A stretch of 64,000 nucleotides of DNA, from NCBI RefSeq assembly GCF_900187015.1, contig NZ_LT906479.1, forward strand, positions 3,348,001-3,412,000, read 5' to 3'. Below the pieces are notes generated by a model. The model made no database searches, was not told the origin of the DNA, and saw only the letters and a program-made list of their open reading frames with translations. This DNA comes from Serratia ficaria (GTDB taxonomy: Bacteria; Pseudomonadota; Gammaproteobacteria; Enterobacterales; Enterobacteriaceae). Both the position numbers and the translations under genes were made by a program. Below are positions 50,352 through 59,690 of this stretch, one piece after another (position 1 is the stretch's first letter; every line of letters begins with the position of its first letter).

Positions 50352-52916
50352 TCAGAAGGTAACCTGCAGCTGGGCGTTAACCGAATTGGCCTGCAGATCC
50401 GCACCGTATTGCCCCTGATAGGAAATCCCGATACGCGTGGAGCGCGTCAGCTGAACATCGACACCCGCGCCCACTATCGCCACATCCTTATCGATCGGCG
50501 CTCCCTGGGTCGTGAAAGCGTCGCCGGTGGCAAACGCCATCCTGGCCGAGGTGTCCGTATCGCCATAGGCATGCTGCCAACCCAGGGTGCCGTGCAGCGT
50601 CAGATCGACACCGCCCAGCGGGAGCTCGCTTGCACCACGCAGCCCCAACGTCGAGTAGAAGGTATTCATGGTTTCGTCTTCGACGCGCAACGCCGCCGCC
50701 CCGCCCTGTTCCTCAACGTTGTCGGTATGCAAGCGCACATAGCTTAGATTGGCGAAAGGCTCCGCGCTGACCGTCTCATTCCCCAGCCGATAGCCCAGCT
50801 CGGTGAACGCATGCAACGCGTTGGCGTCGTAGTCAGCGGACAAGCGATCCGAGAATGTGCTGAAACCGACATTGCGCGTGCTTTCAATGCGATTCCAGGT
50901 ATATCCCAGGCCGCCGCGCAAGGCGAGCGCATCCTTTTGGCCGCCGGCATACAGACCGAGGTGGTAGTTATCGCTATGGCCGGAGGAGGCGCGGTTATCA
51001 ACATCGAAACGGGTGCGGCTGTAGCCCGCATAGGCGCCGGCCCGCACGTTGTCGCTGAACTCACGATCGGCGCCAACCAGGAAACCGCCGGTATCGCTGT
51101 CGAGCTTGCCGATATTGCTGTCGCCCTGAGTGCGCGTCCAGGTGCCAAATGTCTGCCCCCAGGCGCCGTTGCGTTCGCGTTCGCCCCCCTGCACCAGGCT
51201 CATGGCCATTGGCGGCACCGGCAAGACGCCGTTATCGTCAAACATCGTCAGCATATGCTGATTAACGACATTGCCGACCAGCATGCTGCCCTGTTGCAGG
51301 CTGGACTGCACCGATGCGAACTGTTCGCCGGAAAGCTGATTGAACGCCTCGCGCGCTTCCGACGCGCTCAGCATCAATAACCCATTGTACAGGGCCAGTG
51401 AAGGACCTTCCTGCGCCAGGGTCCCCAGCGCTCCGGCGGTAGTCCATTGGTTGCCCGTAGTGGCGACGGTCTGGAAGATCCCCGTCGACCCCGCATTGCC
51501 GTCGCCACCGCCGGTATTGCCGTCATCGCCGCCGGTATTGCCGTCACCGCCGCCGGTATTGCCGTCATCGCCGCCGGTGTTGCCGTCGCCGCCGCCGGTA
51601 TTGCCGTCACCGCCGCCGGTATTGCCGTCACCGCCGCCGGTATTGCCGTCGCCGCCGCCGGTGTTGCCGTCGCCGCCGCCAGGCGTACCCCCACCGGTAT
51701 CTTTTTGTGCGATAGCCAAATAAACATATTGCCGGTCGCGGGTTAACGTTGCGTCGAGGAATGCCGACTTCAGCACCGCCTCGCTGAACATGCCCTTGAT
51801 CCCGCCGCCCGAACTCAGAATGCGGTAGCTTTGCCCATTCTGGTAGCTGGTATGCGGGTCAAGCGCATTCACCAGCACCTTAACGTTATTGCCGATCGTC
51901 GTCTCGCCCTGCATGCCCAACTGATCGCTGCGGCCGTCCGCGGCAATGTCGACGTCATAAAACGATCCGTCCTGGAAAGTCAGCCAGCTTCTAATCGTCA
52001 ACTTGCCAATATCGCCATCACCGGGGGAAATATGCCCGCCGGTTTCCACCAGGGTTCTGCCAAAGGTTCCTTTGCCGCCCAGAACGCCCCCGGACTTGAC
52101 GAATGCCGACGTTGAAAACGCGAGGCTACCGGACCCGGAGCCAGAAGCAAATGTGCCCGCCGTTCCATTGATGATCAAGGTAGCCCCATCCTCAACGGTC
52201 AACGCCTGATACTTGTAAGCAGTATCAACTTCCGTATTGACGTCGCTATTGAGGATCAGCTTCCCGCCTTTGGCAGTAATGTTCCCCTCGAAAAAAAACA
52301 TATCCCCGCTTAAAGTTGTTTGCCCCGCGTAATTCAGGATCGTCGCGAACCCATCTATTTTATTTTTTAGTTCATAGTCATTTGAATTATGATTAAAAAT
52401 AATATCGGCGTCGGGAATAAATCCAAAACTGCTGGTATGTATCACCGTATTGTCATCAATGACTCCGGGTGCCTGCGCCGCACCCAACTTTACTTCTGGG
52501 TATGCCCAATCAGGCTCATTCGGGTCATATTCAAAATGAGCATCGCTGCCAATGACCAACGCACCAAGATTCAGGTATATATTGCCGCCCTGGGTATTTA
52601 CAAATGAATTTGCCCCGCGCAGAACCAACAACGCCGAAGACTCGACCCCTACGTTCTTTATATATATGTTTTTGGCATTTAACCCACCGCCGTCTATCAA
52701 TAATTTTCCATCATTCATTGCCGAACCGATAGTCACATTGCCGTCATAGGATACCGTTTCAGTGATGCGATGATCGCCCTCAAAGACGACATCGTCCGCA
52801 CGAGCAAGATCTATATTCCCGACGATCGTCAATGGCGCAATGGCCAATGCAAGATAGAGTTTGGATAACCGGGTTTTTACCGGTGATGGATAATACCCCC
52901 AGAGTATATTCACCAT
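50352..52916 (-). CDS. type V autotransporter with passenger-repeat and Gly/Asp-rich linker
   Basis: This 854-residue protein has a signal peptide (hydrophobic LYLALAIAPLTIVGNIDLARA). The beta-helical passenger covers about residues 45-400, with a passenger-associated repeat (FVKSGGVLGGKGTFG, then TLVETGGHISPGDG). A linker near residues 413-475 is made of nine seven-residue units of the type GGGDGNT. A C-terminal translocator barrel of about 270 residues begins at GAWGQTFGTWTRTQGD and ends in Phe (LQVTF). AAGGAGAAA precedes the ATG. No protease triad or adhesin motif is recognised in the passenger, so surface display or adhesion is only an inference. Confidence 0.9.
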   Translation of the reverse strand: MVNILWGYYPSPVKTRLSKLYLALAIAPLTIVGNIDLARADDVVFEGDHRITETVSYDGNVTIGSAMNDGKLLIDGGGLNAKNIYIKNVGVESSALLVLRGANSFVNTQGGNIYLNLGALVIGSDAHFEYDPNEPDWAYPEVKLGAAQAPGVIDDNTVIHTSSFGFIPDADIIFNHNSNDYELKNKIDGFATILNYAGQTTLSGDMFFFEGNITAKGGKLILNSDVNTEVDTAYKYQALTVEDGATLIINGTAGTFASGSGSGSLAFSTSAFVKSGGVLGGKGTFGRTLVETGGHISPGDGDIGKLTIRSWLTFQDGSFYDVDIAADGRSDQLGMQGETTIGNNVKVLVNALDPHTSYQNGQSYRILSSGGGIKGMFSEAVLKSAFLDATLTRDRQYVYLAIAQKDTGGGTPGGGDGNTGGGDGNTGGGDGNTGGGDGNTGGGDGNTGGDDGNTGGGDGNTGGDDGNTGGGDGNAGSTGIFQTVATTGNQWTTAGALGTLAQEGPSLALYNGLLMLSASEAREAFNQLSGEQFASVQSSLQQGSMLVGNVVNQHMLTMFDDNGVLPVPPMAMSLVQGGERERNGAWGQTFGTWTRTQGDSNIGKLDSDTGGFLVGADREFSDNVRAGAYAGYSRTRFDVDNRASSGHSDNYHLGLYAGGQKDALALRGGLGYTWNRIESTRNVGFSTFSDRLSADYDANALHAFTELGYRLGNETVSAEPFANLSYVRLHTDNVEEQGGAAALRVEDETMNTFYSTLGLRGASELPLGGVDLTLHGTLGWQHAYGDTDTSARMAFATGDAFTTQGAPIDKDVAIVGAGVDVQLTRSTRIGISYQGQYGADLQANSVNAQLQVTF
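51492..51680 (-). repeat. nine 21-bp tandem repeats inside the autotransporter gene
   Basis: Nine head-to-tail 21-bp units encode GG[G/D]DGN[T/A]. Units are near-identical, differing mostly at third positions or Gly/Asp. Because the unit is a multiple of three, gain or loss of copies changes linker length without breaking the frame. Confidence 0.95.
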
Positions 52917-53182
52917 TTTCTCCTTGTTATTTTGGCAGTTAATAATTTTTAACCTTATACATTGCTGATATTCGAACGCAAAAAAAGAGCCGGCAGCGGC
53001 TCTGAGAAGCTCAATAAGATTGGCATAGGCAGGGGGATCTCGCCATGCAGGCGGAAATTTTCAGATTATTTCGGCATTGCCAGAGCCGTGTTCCAGGCGC
53101 AAATCCGGCATTGCCGTTAAATCATCGTCAGCCAAAACCGGCAATCCAGTACGGTTTGCCGGCAGGAAAGTGCGGGGAACCG

Positions 53183-53476
53183 TTAATTTTTACCCGGCCG
53201 GTTATAGCCGGCACAAAAGAACTTTTCCGCCAGGCGGCTGGCGCCGCCGGAGAAAAACTCGCCCATTGACTCACCGCCGAGGCCATAATCCCGGCACAGC
53301 CTTCCCGCTTCGAACGCCGCCTGATTCTCATCGCCGGTGCTTTCCGCCAGACGGTGCGCATAGCCCAGCACGAAGCCGCGTTTGTAGTCGGAGCAAAACT
53401 TCGACAGTTCCGCCGCCGGTTTCAGGTTCTGCGCTTTTAATCCCGCCAGCAGCCCCTTGCCGAAGTGATTGCCCAT
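53183..53476 (-). CDS. yghW: DUF2623 family protein (YghW-like)
   Basis: This 97-residue soluble protein matches the E. coli YghW pattern along its length: GNHFGKGLLAGLKAQ at the start, FCSDYKRGFVLGYAHRLAE, then TGDENQAAFEAGRLCRDYGL. ATG at 53476 follows GGAG; an in-frame ATG 12 nt upstream lacks a site. The function of the family is not known. Confidence 0.85.
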   Translation of the reverse strand: MGNHFGKGLLAGLKAQNLKPAAELSKFCSDYKRGFVLGYAHRLAESTGDENQAAFEAGRLCRDYGLGGESMGEFFSGGASRLAEKFFCAGYNRPGKN

Positions 53477-53571
53477 GGTGGACTCCATTTCATACCGATA
53501 TATAAATAATTATGCAGCGATTGACGGCAAGGGAACATACCCTCCGGGTTTTATCCGCGGATTTGAGGCAT

Positions 53572-53594
53572 AAAAAAGCCCGCCAAGCGGGCCT
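53572..53594 (-). terminator. intrinsic terminator of the nitroreductase gene
   Basis: On the minus strand GCCCGC-TTG-GCGGGC is followed by six T, 14 bp after the nitroreductase stop. Confidence 0.85.
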
Positions 53595-53607
53595 CGATCG
53601 GATTCGG

Positions 53608-54195
53608 TCACAGGCTGAAATTCAGCCCCTCAATCACGGTTTTTTCCAGCTGCAGGCGGCCCGAAGGGATCTCTTTATCCTGCAGGAAGTCCGGCAGGCG
53701 CGATTTATCGCCCGGTTTGCCGATCGCCACCATGCCGTGCACCACGTAGTTGTCCGGCAGCTTCAGCGCGGCCTTGATTTTATCGTGGTGTACGCCGCCC
53801 ATGCAGTGGGTCAGCCAGCCTTTCAGGTGCGCCTGCTGCGCCAGGTTGGCCCAGGCGGCGCCGGTGTCGAAGGAATGGCTCGGGTTGCCGACTTCCTGCT
53901 CGCCGTTCACGCTGGTGGTTTTGGAGATGATCACCACCAGCGCCGAGGCGTGCTGCGCCCAGCTGCGGTTGAACTCGATCAAAAACTCCAGGTAGTCTTC
54001 CCAACTGTCGGAGCCGTGCTTGCTGTAGGCGAAGCGCCACGGCTGAATGTTGTAGGCGGAAGGCGACCAGCGCGCCGCTTCGAAGAAGCTCAGCAGCGTT
54101 TCATCGTCGAGCGGATCGTTTGCCAGCGCGCGCGGCGACCAGCGTTCGATAAACTGCGCATCAATCGGGTAATCAGGGATTCTGGGCTGACTCAT
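53608..54195 (-). CDS. nitroreductase family protein
   Basis: This 195-residue FMN-dependent oxidoreductase has RWSPRALANDPLDDETLLSFFEAARWSPSAYNIQPWRF at the start (Arg-Ser-Pro-Arg phosphate loop and Ser-Asn at the flavin). DTGAAWANLAQQAHLKGWLTHCMGG and MVAIGKPGDKSRLP near the end complete the fold. ATG at 54195 is preferred over an upstream in-frame start because it begins at the conserved region. It likely reduces nitroaromatics or quinones. It stands as a single gene with its own terminator. Confidence 0.9.
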   Translation of the reverse strand: MSQPRIPDYPIDAQFIERWSPRALANDPLDDETLLSFFEAARWSPSAYNIQPWRFAYSKHGSDSWEDYLEFLIEFNRSWAQHASALVVIISKTTSVNGEQEVGNPSHSFDTGAAWANLAQQAHLKGWLTHCMGGVHHDKIKAALKLPDNYVVHGMVAIGKPGDKSRLPDFLQDKEIPSGRLQLEKTVIEGLNFSL

Positions 54196-54281
54196 GGGGC
54201 GTTCTCTCGTTGAAGTGAATACGGAAGTTATCTGATATTCCCACACCTTATGCCAGAAAAACTTCTATTTTGTGCGCTGAT

Positions 54282-55163
54282 TCAGCGCGGCAGTTCCTGC
54301 TGCAGCCAGGACAAAAACGCCCTGACCGGCGGATGGCGTTCGCGGCCGGGCGCGCACAGCACGCTGTAAGCGGCGCCCGGCACGCGGATCTCCGGCCTGA
54401 CCGCCGCCAGCAGGCCATTGTTCACCAGATCGGACACCATCACCGAACTGGCCAGCACCAACCCCTGCCCGGCCACCGCGGCCTGCAGCGCATAATGTTC
54501 CTCATCGTAACTGCGCAGCGCCGCATGCCGCCGCCACCAGTCCACCCCCGCGGCCTGGCACCAGTCGCGCCAGCCGGTATCGTACAGCGCGGAATCGCCC
54601 CATTTGACGGTGATCAGCACCGGTTTCTTCGGCTCAGCGGCGGCAAAGCCCGGCGCGGCGTACACGCCAAACGACTCTTCCAGCCGCGCCGCCTGATGCA
54701 GGGCGGGATACCGAGCGCGGCTGTAGCGCACCGCGATGTCCACGCTGGCGTCCTGCTGCAGATCGATCACCTCGGCGCAGGCTTCCAGCCGCACCAGATA
54801 ATGCGGATAGGCCTGATAAAACCGGCCCAGCCGCGGCACCAGCCACAGCGCGGCGAAGGAGTGCGTAACGGAAACGCACAGCGATCCGGCGCTGGGCACC
54901 GGCCGCAGCGTCTCCAGCGTATTGGCGACGTCCAGCAAGGCGCCGTGCACGCCGCTAAACAGCCGCTCGCCCTTCGGCGTCAGCCGTACGCCGCGCGGCA
55001 CCCGTTCAAACAGCGCAAAACCCAACTGCTGTTCCAGGCTTTTGATCTGATGCGAGATCGCCGTTGGCGTCACCGCCAATTCCTCCGCCGCCAGCTTGAA
55101 GCTGCGCAAGCGGGCGGCGGACTCGAAGGTGCGCAAGGCATTGACGGGCAGCGTGGCGAACAT
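54282..55163 (-). CDS. LysR family transcriptional regulator, GcvA-like
   Basis: This 293-residue regulator starts MFATLPVNALRTFESAARLR with the helix-turn-helix FKLAAEELAVTPTAISHQIKSLEQ and LFERVPRGVRLTPKGERL. The effector domain has SLCVSVTHSFAALWLVPRL and VDIAVRYSRARYPAL. It is divergent from the FMN-reductase-like gene at 55283. The dyad at 55180-55196 between them is the likely shared operator. Confidence 0.9.
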   Translation of the reverse strand: MFATLPVNALRTFESAARLRSFKLAAEELAVTPTAISHQIKSLEQQLGFALFERVPRGVRLTPKGERLFSGVHGALLDVANTLETLRPVPSAGSLCVSVTHSFAALWLVPRLGRFYQAYPHYLVRLEACAEVIDLQQDASVDIAVRYSRARYPALHQAARLEESFGVYAAPGFAAAEPKKPVLITVKWGDSALYDTGWRDWCQAAGVDWWRRHAALRSYDEEHYALQAAVAGQGLVLASSVMVSDLVNNGLLAAVRPEIRVPGAAYSVLCAPGRERHPPVRAFLSWLQQELPR

Positions 55164-55179
55164 GACGGTGGCTCCAATA

Positions 55180-55196
55180 GATGAATTTAACTCATC
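55180..55196. promoter_or_regulatory. candidate LysR operator (T-N11-A type)
   Basis: GATGA-ATTTAAC-TCATC forms 5-bp arms around 7 bp, 17 bp upstream of the LysR start in the divergent region with the oxidoreductase gene. Confidence 0.5.
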
Positions 55197-55282
55197 CTGG
55201 CAGAAAAGCCGTCATTTGTCGCCCGGCGCCGTTATCTTCTAGATTAGGGCCGGTAACCTCACCCGCAACGCTGGAGACTGAC

Positions 55283-55918
55283 ATGAGCACAACTCATCAA
55301 CCGAAACGCCTAATCGTCCTGGTCGGCAGCCCGCGCCGCGACGGCAACAGCGCCGCCCTCGGGCAGGCGGTCATCGATGGCGCCACCGCAGCAGGCAGCG
55401 AGGCCAGCCTGCACTTTATCGACGACTACGTCAGCGGCTTTCTCAGCGACGAGCGGCATGCGCCGCCGGCGGACGATCGCTACGCCGAACTGTTTCTGGA
55501 GCGTTTTCTGCCGGCCGATGCGGCGGTATTCTGCACGCCGGTTTATTGGTACGGCATGTCGGCGCAGACCAAGGCCTTCTTCGACCGCTCCTTCAGCTTC
55601 TATTCCGACGCCTACCCGCAGGCGGAGCAGGTACATCGGCGCATGCGCGGCAAACGCATCGGGCTGGCGGTGGCTTCGGAAGAAACTTACCCCGGCGCGG
55701 CGTTGGGCATCGTGCATCAGATCCAGGAGTTCAGCCGCTACACCCATTCCGAGTTTGTCGGCCTGGTCCACGGCGCAGGCAACAAGCGCGGCGAAATCGC
55801 CCGCGACCCGCGCGATCCGCTGCAGGCGGCGCGCGCGCTGGGACGCGAGATCTTCACCCGCAGCTACTCCGACTACCGCATGGACAGCCCGCGCAGCACC
55901 CAGGTGTGGCCGGAGTAA
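55283..55918 (+). CDS. NAD(P)H-dependent FMN reductase-like oxidoreductase
   Basis: This 211-residue flavodoxin-fold reductase has LIVLVGSPRRDGNSAALG forming the FMN phosphate loop. FCTPVYWYGMSAQTKAFFDRSFSF is the signature of NADPH-dependent FMN reductases, with AVASEETYPGAALG near residue 135. ATG at 55283 gives the usual N terminus. Control by the divergent LysR gene is likely. It might supply reduced flavin to the DszC-like and DszA-like monooxygenases encoded just downstream, which is inference from context. Confidence 0.87.
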   Translation: MSTTHQPKRLIVLVGSPRRDGNSAALGQAVIDGATAAGSEASLHFIDDYVSGFLSDERHAPPADDRYAELFLERFLPADAAVFCTPVYWYGMSAQTKAFFDRSFSFYSDAYPQAEQVHRRMRGKRIGLAVASEETYPGAALGIVHQIQEFSRYTHSEFVGLVHGAGNKRGEIARDPRDPLQAARALGREIFTRSYSDYRMDSPRSTQVWPE

Positions 55919-55960
55919 CCTGACCGGGCGGCCTCGCCGCCCCTGACTTTCGCCCGTTCC

Positions 55961-57178
55961 TCAGCCGCCGCTGCCGATTTGCCAGATAAAGGTCGGCGCA
56001 TGGCGGTTAATTTCCCAGTCGCCGATGTCGCGCGCCTTGTAGATCACCGGGTTATGCGAAGAAAGCGTGCGGGCGTTGCGCCAGTGGCGATCCAGCGCCT
56101 TGCCGGTGCGGGTATCCGAGGCGCCCAGCGCGTTGAACAGCTCGCCGGCGGCGCGCTGCACCCATTCCCCGGCGATCACCTGCGCCCTGGCGGCATCCAG
56201 TTCCGCCGCCACGTTAAGCGCCTGCAGCCGCGCCTCATCGCCAGAGTCATGCGCCTCGTAAGCCTGCTGCAGCGAGGCGGTCGCCTTCAGCACCGTCGCC
56301 TCCACCGCGTAAGCCCAGGCGCTGATGTGCCCCACCACCTGCTGGATCTGCACGTCGTCCTTCACCCAGCCGGCGTTGCCGTGGCTGTAGACCCTTTTGC
56401 GCCGCCGCACCCCCTCGCCGACGTCACGCAACACCGCGCGGCCAATGCCCGCCAGCGTCGCCAGCAGCACGTGCTGGTAGAACGCCGTCTGGTAACGAAA
56501 GCGTTCGGCAAAGTCATACACGTGCGCCCGCTCGACCCGCGCGTCGATAAACCGCGTGGTGCCGCTGCCGGTGGTGCGCTGGCCAAAGCCGTCCCAGTCG
56601 TCGTCGCGCTCCACGCCGGGCTGGCCGACGTTCACCACGGCGATCACCGCGCCGCCGTTGTCGCTGCGCTCGGCGTAGACGTCGATCCAGTCGGTGAACA
56701 GGCTGCCGGTGCTGTAAAACTTCTCGCCGTTGAGCAACCAGCCGTCGGCCTGCGGCGTCACCCGGGTGTTGACCTGCCCCAACTTCACGTCGCCGATCTC
56801 GGTCCAGCCGCTGCCGACCAGCTCGCCGTCGAGAAAGCGCCGGAACCAGCGATCGCGCTGCGGGTCGTCCGGGGCGTTCAGCCGATCTTCGACAAAGGCG
56901 AAATGCGCCCGCAGCGCCTGCGGCAGGTTGGAATCCGCCTCCGCCAGTTCGGTCAGCAGTTCGAACAGCTGCGGCAGCGAAGCGCCGTCGCCGCCCTTCT
57001 CGCGCGGAATGCGCAGCGCGCCGAAGCCCGCCTCTTTCAGCCAACGGATCGGCTCGTGCGGCAGGGTGCGCGACAGCTCACGCTCCACCGCGCCGGCGGC
57101 GATGTCGGCGAAAATGGGCCGAAAACGCGCGGCCAATTGCTGATAGTCCGCGCCGGTGGATAACAGATGCTGAGTCAT
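55961..57178 (-). CDS. acyl-CoA-dehydrogenase-fold flavin monooxygenase (SfnB/DszC-like)
   Basis: This 405-residue flavoprotein has the three acyl-CoA dehydrogenase domains: helical RWLKEAGFGALRIPREKGGDGASLPQLFELLTELAEAD, the beta domain WTEIGDVKLGQVNTRVTPQADGWLLNGEKFYSTGS, and a C-terminal helical bundle. The usual catalytic Glu of acyl-CoA dehydrogenases is not evident and the pattern fits the SfnB/DszC monooxygenases acting on sulfur compounds. The ATG at 57178 overlaps the stop of the MFS gene, so the two are translationally coupled. Confidence 0.85.
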   Translation of the reverse strand: MTQHLLSTGADYQQLAARFRPIFADIAAGAVERELSRTLPHEPIRWLKEAGFGALRIPREKGGDGASLPQLFELLTELAEADSNLPQALRAHFAFVEDRLNAPDDPQRDRWFRRFLDGELVGSGWTEIGDVKLGQVNTRVTPQADGWLLNGEKFYSTGSLFTDWIDVYAERSDNGGAVIAVVNVGQPGVERDDDWDGFGQRTTGSGTTRFIDARVERAHVYDFAERFRYQTAFYQHVLLATLAGIGRAVLRDVGEGVRRRKRVYSHGNAGWVKDDVQIQQVVGHISAWAYAVEATVLKATASLQQAYEAHDSGDEARLQALNVAAELDAARAQVIAGEWVQRAAGELFNALGASDTRTGKALDRHWRNARTLSSHNPVIYKARDIGDWEINRHAPTFIWQIGSGG

Positions 57179-58629
57179 GGCAGTTTCCTCTGTGGTTGGG
57201 GCGATTCGCCCAGGTCGTCGATGTCGTGCGCCGTCGGCTCGAAGCGAATGGCCAGCAGGAAGGCGATGGGGATAGCCGCCGCCAGCGAAACAATCCAGAA
57301 CATGTCGGTGCCGAAGTGCGCCTGCAGGATCGGCAGAATAAACAGCGCCAGCGCGCTGCCGATGCCGGACAGCGAGCGGCCGAAGCCGACGCCGGTGGCG
57401 CGGATCGCCGTCGGGTAAGACAGCGCCGGGTAGATCATCATCTGCGCGCCGGGGCCGAAGCCTTCGGCGAACAGCCACAGGCCGAGCATCAAAATCGCCA
57501 GCCCGACGCCGAACGCCGCCTGCGGGTGGCCGATCAGCGCCAGCGAAATCAGCGCGATAAACTGCAGCGCAAAGCCGGCGATCGCCACGTGGCGCGACGG
57601 GTACTTCCACGCCAGCCGCATGCCGAGCAGGCCGCCGGTAAAGGCGAACAGCACGTTCAGCCCGAGCGAAGCGGAGATGGTTTCAAATACCCCGGCGCCG
57701 AGAAACTGCGCCAGAATCGACGGCAGGAAGAAGGCGATGGCGGTGTATTCAAAGGAAATGCAAACGTTCATCACGCTGGAAACCAGGGTGCGTTCGCGGT
57801 ATGGCTTCTGAAACAACACGCGGAAGCTGACCTTCGGCGGCGGCGGCGGTTTGGCGGCGTCAGGTTCCGCCTCATGGGCGGCGATGCCGTAAGACTCGCG
57901 CAGGATGCGCGCCGCCTCTTTCAGATCGCCCTGATTGGCGGCCCACAGCGGCGACTCGTTCATGAACTTGCTGCGCACCATGATGATCAGCAGCGCCGGC
58001 ACGGCGCCGAAAATCAACGAGGCGCGCCACAGCCAGTCGGCGTGTTCGGCCGGCAGCAGAAAATAGAGCGCGAAGATGATCAGAAAGCACACCGACGACG
58101 CGGCGTACCACATCGGGCACCAGGCGGCCAGGCGCGACGCCTTGTTGGCCTTGCCGGTGAATTTGGAGAACTCGGCCAGGTAGGCCATCGCCACCGGCAA
58201 ATCGATGCCGACGCCGATGCCCATCAAAAAGCGCGCGCCGATCAGCACCCAGACGTTGGGGGCCAGCCCGGCGGCAATGGCGGAAACCACAAAGAACAGC
58301 ATATCGGCCATAAACACCTGGTAGCGGCCGTACCTGTCGGTCAGCCAGCCGCCGACCAGGTTGCCGAGAATGGTGCCGACCATGATCGACGAGGTCACCA
58401 CCCCGGTCAGCAGCGGGCTGAGGCTGAATTCGCGCACCACGTCGTCGATGCCGTAAGACAGCGTGGTCAGGTCATAGGCATCGAGAAAAACGCCGCCCAG
58501 CGCCAACAGCACTATCATGCGCGCATGGGTATTTTTCTCGCTGCGTTGGTTAATCAAACGCGCCACATCGCTGGCCGAGCCGATGGGCGCAGATAACGGC
58601 GGTGCGGTATCAATATTTAAGGTACTCAT
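57175..58629 (-). CDS. MFS transporter, sugar/aromatic-acid:proton symporter type
   Basis: This 484-residue, 12-segment carrier has motif-A GNLVGGWLTDRYGRYQVFMAD between segments 2 and 3. FLMGIGVGIDLPVAMAYLAEF, typical of the metabolite:proton symporter group, is in segment 4-5, and a long central loop (PPPPPKVSFRVLFQKPYRERT) follows. ATG at 58629 follows GAGGAAACT. It is coupled to the DszC-like gene and lies 183 bp after the ABC transporter operon, so its substrate is probably an organosulfur compound or aromatic acid. Confidence 0.88.
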   Translation of the reverse strand: MSTLNIDTAPPLSAPIGSASDVARLINQRSEKNTHARMIVLLALGGVFLDAYDLTTLSYGIDDVVREFSLSPLLTGVVTSSIMVGTILGNLVGGWLTDRYGRYQVFMADMLFFVVSAIAAGLAPNVWVLIGARFLMGIGVGIDLPVAMAYLAEFSKFTGKANKASRLAAWCPMWYAASSVCFLIIFALYFLLPAEHADWLWRASLIFGAVPALLIIMVRSKFMNESPLWAANQGDLKEAARILRESYGIAAHEAEPDAAKPPPPPKVSFRVLFQKPYRERTLVSSVMNVCISFEYTAIAFFLPSILAQFLGAGVFETISASLGLNVLFAFTGGLLGMRLAWKYPSRHVAIAGFALQFIALISLALIGHPQAAFGVGLAILMLGLWLFAEGFGPGAQMMIYPALSYPTAIRATGVGFGRSLSGIGSALALFILPILQAHFGTDMFWIVSLAAAIPIAFLLAIRFEPTAHDIDDLGESPQPQRKLP

Positions 58630-58812
58630 AGTTTCCTCGTTGCAATTGGCGGGTGACACCTCGTTTATAGGGTGAAACACGCACGCCGACAAACAACAAA
58701 TTTCGCTATAAATATGATTAATATCAATTAATTACATAAAGTTACGACGTAACGAAAATGCCGGATTAACCCGCGTTAATCCGGAACTCATCCCCCTCAT
58801 CCCGAGCGGCGA

Positions 58813-59688
58813 TTATTCTGCCGATACCGGCACCAGCACGCCTTGCACCAGCGGATCGTCGGTGCTTTTCAGCCACGCCTGCAACCGGGGGTCGGCGAAC
58901 GCCTGCTGCAGCTTGCGAATGTTTTCGTCCTGCAGATAAGGCGTGCCGATCACCAGCTGCGAGGCGAAGGTCTTCGGCGCCGGCGGGAACAGAATGCCCT
59001 TCTCGCGCGGCACCTTGCCGGCGTCGAACTGCGACACGTAACCAATGGCCGCATCCACCGAGTTCAGCGCGCGCGGCATGGTCAGCAGGTCCAGCTCTTT
59101 GAAGTTGAAGTGGCGTTTGTTCTCGCGAATGTCTTTCAGCCTGGCGGTGCGCGCCTCGATCGCCGGGTCAAGCCCGATCAGCCCAATGCGCTGCAGCAGC
59201 CACAGCGCCTGCCCCTGATTGGCGCCGTCGTTGGGCACCAGGATCTCCGCGCCGTCCGGCAACGCGGCGATCGACTTATAGCGGTCGGAATAGATGCCGA
59301 ACGCCCACTGGAACACCGGCAGCGTCGGGGTCAGCTTGAAGCCGTTGGCGTCCACCACCTGCTTTAGCCACCACTGGTGCTGGTAGAGAGTGGCGGCGTA
59401 CTGCCCCTGCGCCACCGCGCGATCGGCCTGCACCGGATCCTGCAGCCCGACCGCCTCCAGGCGGAGGCCGTAATCCGGCGCGATATGTTCGCCGACGTAC
59501 TCGATCACCCGCTGTTCTCCGGCCATCGCCGGCTCAAAATGCACCTGCAGCGTGCTGCCGAACTGCACCGCCTGCTGCTGGCGGGCGGTGAAGTGCCAAA
59601 CCGCGGCGGCGATAATCACCACCGCCGCGATACCCACCGGCCACGGCCAGCGTTTCTTCTTCGCTATCTCAAAGTCGTTGTTAGGCAT
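58813..59688 (-). CDS. MetQ/NlpA-family solute-binding protein with membrane anchor
   Basis: This 291-residue binding protein resembles MetQ: STLQVHFEPAMAGEQRVIEYV in place of the usual methionine-binding start, LEAVGLQDPVQADRAVAQGQYAATLYQHQWWL, and VPNDGANQGQALWLLQRIGLIGL. Unlike MetQ it has no lipobox. Residues 16-34 form an uncleaved-looking membrane segment after a basic stretch (KKKRWPWP), which would tether it to the inner membrane. It lies just after the permease gene. The ligand may be a methionine-like or other sulfur compound. Confidence 0.85.
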   Translation of the reverse strand: MPNNDFEIAKKKRWPWPVGIAAVVIIAAAVWHFTARQQQAVQFGSTLQVHFEPAMAGEQRVIEYVGEHIAPDYGLRLEAVGLQDPVQADRAVAQGQYAATLYQHQWWLKQVVDANGFKLTPTLPVFQWAFGIYSDRYKSIAALPDGAEILVPNDGANQGQALWLLQRIGLIGLDPAIEARTARLKDIRENKRHFNFKELDLLTMPRALNSVDAAIGYVSQFDAGKVPREKGILFPPAPKTFASQLVIGTPYLQDENIRKLQQAFADPRLQAWLKSTDDPLVQGVLVPVSAE

Positions 59689-59690
59689 GA

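Noticed and set aside
51492..51680. Regular repeats resembling a CRISPR array
   Set aside because: The 21-bp units are head-to-tail without spacers and are translated as a Gly/Asp-rich linker.
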